Below, one piece after another: positions 62,275 to 64,000 of a stretch of DNA of 64,000 nt. A model generated the notes under the pieces. It searched no databases. It was given only the letters and a program-made list of their open reading frames with translations, and had not been told where the DNA came from. A program made the position numbers and the translations under genes. The stretch is taken from positions 1 through 64,000 of the forward strand of contig NZ_JAJDOO010000020.1 in NCBI RefSeq assembly GCF_020595055.1. Direction: 5' to 3'. How positions within the stretch are numbered: the first letter of the stretch is position 1; the number at the start of each line of letters is the position of its first letter. The stretch comes from Desulfosporosinus shakirovi (GTDB lineage: Bacteria > Bacillota > Desulfitobacteriia > Desulfitobacteriales > Desulfitobacteriaceae).

Positions 62275-62692
62275 TATATGGCCAATTCAGGTTTTACATA
62301 GGTGAGTCGCCGTCTCCGCAAGTTTATTGAGGAAAGCAAGATCCTGTGGGAAGACTACACACTGGACCTACAACCATTGATGTATCATGCAGCTGCCCGG
62401 AGACAGCCTTAAAGACTTGATTATCTGACCAGTCCAGGTTGGATAGATGACCGGATGGCCGTAAGAAGACAGGTCTTCCTGAAGTCAGACCCTAAGCGTA
62501 GTAACTGAATTATGCGTTTTGACGAAAAGACCAAATGATGTATTTGGCCGAATACTTCCCGGGAATTGCCCTGAAATATATTCAGAAAATACTGAAATTT
62601 AAGTGGATATTCGCAGAGCCGTAGAAGCGGAGCCTTCCAGTCAGGTGCCCCTCGATACCTAATAAAGTAGATTCTGACGTTTACTGGTTTAA
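62275..62692 (+). pseudogene. decayed and fused glutaconate-type CoA-transferase alpha/beta genes
   Basis: Residues matching about 75-115 of the alpha subunit at 39.6-40.6 kb can be read from 62275 (Y-M-A-N-S-G-F-T, an in-frame TAG at 62299, then V-S-R-R-L-R-K and I-L-W-E-D-Y-T-L-D). At about 62415 the sequence jumps to the last third of the beta subunit (D-Y-L-T-S-P-G-W-I-D, later I-M-R-F-D) with several frameshifts and stops, ending at TAA 62690. About 1.4 kb has been lost between the two parts. It probably once encoded a CoA-transferase cotranscribed with the decarboxylase. Confidence 0.88.
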
Positions 62693-62752
62693 AGATATGT
62701 TCGGCTAAAAGGACTGATGACCTTTGATTAATGCAGGAAAGGGGGGGAGTAA

Positions 62753-62890
62753 ATGTCATTGGCACTAACTACTTTTATCTCAGGAATATCTGGAGTGTTT
62801 TTAGTTATGACATTTCTACTGATAATGATTAAATTGAGCTCTAAACTTGCAATAGCTTTAGAGAAGAAACAAGAAAAACAGGAATCATAG
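62753..62890 (+). CDS. OadG/GcdD-like small membrane subunit of a sodium-pumping decarboxylase
   Basis: A 45-residue protein with one transmembrane segment (about residues 8-26) and a charged, lysine-rich tail. AAAGGGGGGGAG precedes the ATG. Its size, topology and position 51 nt before the beta-subunit gene match the small gamma/delta subunit of oxaloacetate, methylmalonyl-CoA and glutaconyl-CoA decarboxylases. Sequence in this subunit is poorly conserved, so the assignment rests mainly on context. Confidence 0.65.
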   Translation: MSLALTTFISGISGVFLVMTFLLIMIKLSSKLAIALEKKQEKQES

Positions 62891-62941
62891 GCGTAATTAT
62901 ACTTAACAAAATTAACTAAGTCAGAAAGGAGTTTGGAAAAA

Positions 62942-64000
62942 ATGGAGCTATTACAAGGCATGTGGACATCAATGGCTTTTGACAACCTCTATTGGGGTAA
63001 TCTCGTCATGTGGGCCATTGCGTTAACATTTGTTTATTTAGCTATTAAGAAGGGCTTTGAACCCCTGCTGTTATTACCAATAGCCTTTGGTATCCTTTTA
63101 GTTAATTTGCCCTCAGAGATCATGACGCCCGGAGAAGGACTGCTTTGGCGTTTCTATCATTATGGAGAGGAGTGGGCCATAATTCCTCCTCTGATCTTTC
63201 TAGGCATTGGAGCTATGACCGATTTTGGTCCGGTGATTGCCAATCCCAAGACTCTGCTGCTGGGTGCAGGTGCTCAAGGAGGGGTGTATGTCACCTTCTT
63301 TGGAGCTTTAGCTTTGGGTTTCAATATTGACCAGGCGGCTGTCATCGGAATTATTGGAGGTGCGGACGGCCCGACCACTATTTTCCTAGCATCTAAACTG
63401 GCTCCGGAAATGATGGGTATCTGTGCGGTGGCTGCCTACTCCTATATGGCTCTGGTACCGGTTATCCAACCGCCTGTGATGAAATTACTTACCACTGAAG
63501 CTCAAAGAAAGATCCGCATGAAATCCTTGCGTAAGGTATCTAAACTGGAAAAAATATTCTTCCCTATTATTACGGTTATAGTTATCACCTTGGTTGTACC
63601 AGATGCCGCTGCCTTGATGGGTATGTTCTGTTTCGGAAATCTGATGAGGGAATCTGGGGTGGTCGATCGTTTGAGCCTCACAGCACAAAATGAATTGATG
63701 AATATAGTCACCATATTCTTAGGAATATCTGTTGGTGCTACTATGCCGGCAGAAGTGTTTTTGACAACCAAGGTTATCGGCGTATTTATTCTGGGTTCGG
63801 TGGCATTTTGTTGTGCTACGGCCTGTGGTATAGGATTAGCGCATTTAATGAACCTGTTCCTTAAAGAGAAGATCAATCCATTAATTGGTGCTGCCGGTGT
63901 TTCGGCTGTGCCTATGGCGGCTCGTGTAGCTCATAAAGTGGGTTCTGAAGCGGATAAGAAGAACTATCTCTTAATGCACGCCATGGGTCCAAACGTAGCA
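62942..64000 (+). CDS. sodium-pumping decarboxylase beta subunit (glutaconyl-CoA/oxaloacetate type), partial
   Basis: The first 353 residues run off the right edge. This polytopic membrane subunit couples decarboxylation of the carboxybiotin carrier to sodium export. Diagnostic motifs are [12 protein letters not shown] (with the functional aspartate), D-F-G-P-V-I-A-N-P and M-H-A-M-G-P-N-V-A near the end. ATG 62942 is 10 nt from AAGGAG. Glutaconyl-CoA is the favoured substrate because of the CoA-transferase, acyl-CoA dehydrogenase and crotonyl-CoA genes around; oxaloacetate or methylmalonyl-CoA cannot be excluded. The carboxyltransferase and biotin carrier genes are not in the window and may follow. 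Confidence 0.92.
   Translation, partial: MELLQGMWTSMAFDNLYWGNLVMWAIALTFVYLAIKKGFEPLLLLPIAFGILLVNLPSEIMTPGEGLLWRFYHYGEEWAIIPPLIFLGIGAMTDFGPVIANPKTLLLGAGAQGGVYVTFFGALALGFNIDQAAVIGIIGGADGPTTIFLASKLAPEMMGICAVAAYSYMALVPVIQPPVMKLLTTEAQRKIRMKSLRKVSKLEKIFFPIITVIVITLVVPDAAALMGMFCFGNLMRESGVVDRLSLTAQNELMNIVTIFLGISVGATMPAEVFLTTKVIGVFILGSVAFCCATACGIGLAHLMNLFLKEKINPLIGAAGVSAVPMAARVAHKVGSEADKKNYLLMHAMGPNVA

Noticed and set aside
1-64000. CRISPR arrays, insertion-sequence transposases, tRNA or rRNA genes, prophage
   Set aside because: No regularly spaced repeats, transposase motifs, tRNA-like cloverleaf or rRNA sequence was recognised in the window.

Overview
The window looks like the chromosome of an anaerobic, endospore-forming, Gram-positive bacterium of the Desulfosporosinus/Desulfitobacterium type (Peptococcaceae). 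Evidence: moderate-to-low GC, frequent TTG/GTG starts behind strong AGGAGG sites, the spore-coat ATPase gene spoIVA, an ispH fused to ribosomal-S1 domains, many CoA-ester enzymes, and sigma-54 regulators carrying CBS and PAS domains. The genus is inferred from gene style and synteny; no rRNA or tRNA gene was seen.

Layout. 1-14 kb: catabolic genes. These are a thiolase, a broken metallo-beta-lactamase gene, a 4-hydroxybutyrate-type CoA-transferase, an amidohydrolase, a sigma-54 activator, then an operon of two crotonases, a BadH-like dehydrogenase, a BadI/MenB-like crotonase, a 3-hydroxyacyl-CoA dehydrogenase and a 4-hydroxybutyryl-CoA dehydratase-family flavoprotein. 14-19 kb: aromatic amino acid synthesis (aroF, tyrA, aroA) with azlCD. 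19-25 kb: cardiolipin synthase, marR-ftsH, a phosphatase and small proteins. 25-38 kb: a conserved housekeeping block (CPBP protease, cmk, plsC, ispH-rpsA, ftsW/spoVE-like, yphA-like, DUF512 radical-SAM-like, der, plsY, gpsA, spoIVA). 38-47 kb: a glutaconate-type CoA-transferase with an SLC13 carboxylate carrier, a crotonase, a second regulator and a flavodoxin-ferredoxin protein. 47-51 kb: birA and a biotin ECF transporter. 51-64 kb: a chemoreceptor, a third regulator, a second biotin ligase, then acyl-CoA dehydrogenase, 3-hydroxybutyryl-CoA dehydrogenase, crotonase, thiolase, a decayed CoA-transferase and the start of a sodium-pumping decarboxylase.

How they may work together (inference). 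Seven close matches to the sigma-54 promoter (TGGCA[C/T]-N5-TTGCA) precede the catabolic transcripts and the chemoreceptor, and three CBS-PAS-PAS-AAA+ regulators lie among them. The enzymes suit CoA activation of a carboxylic acid, hydration and oxidation of a cyclic acyl-CoA, hydrolytic ring opening, dehydrogenation of glutaryl-CoA, decarboxylation of glutaconyl-CoA by a biotin-dependent sodium pump, and conversion of crotonyl-CoA to acetyl-CoA. A 4-hydroxybutyrate route is an alternative reading for the 4-hydroxybutyryl-CoA dehydratase-like and CoA-transferase genes. The biotin genes fit the biotin demand of such a decarboxylase.

Less ordinary features are: a 24-bp identical element far upstream of two sigma-54 promoters; a regulator with eroded GAFTGA and Walker B motifs beside a perfect 14-bp inverted repeat; a CoA-transferase pair decayed to a fused pseudogene under an intact promoter; and dispersed repeats, one of which forms the C-terminal tail of a small protein.
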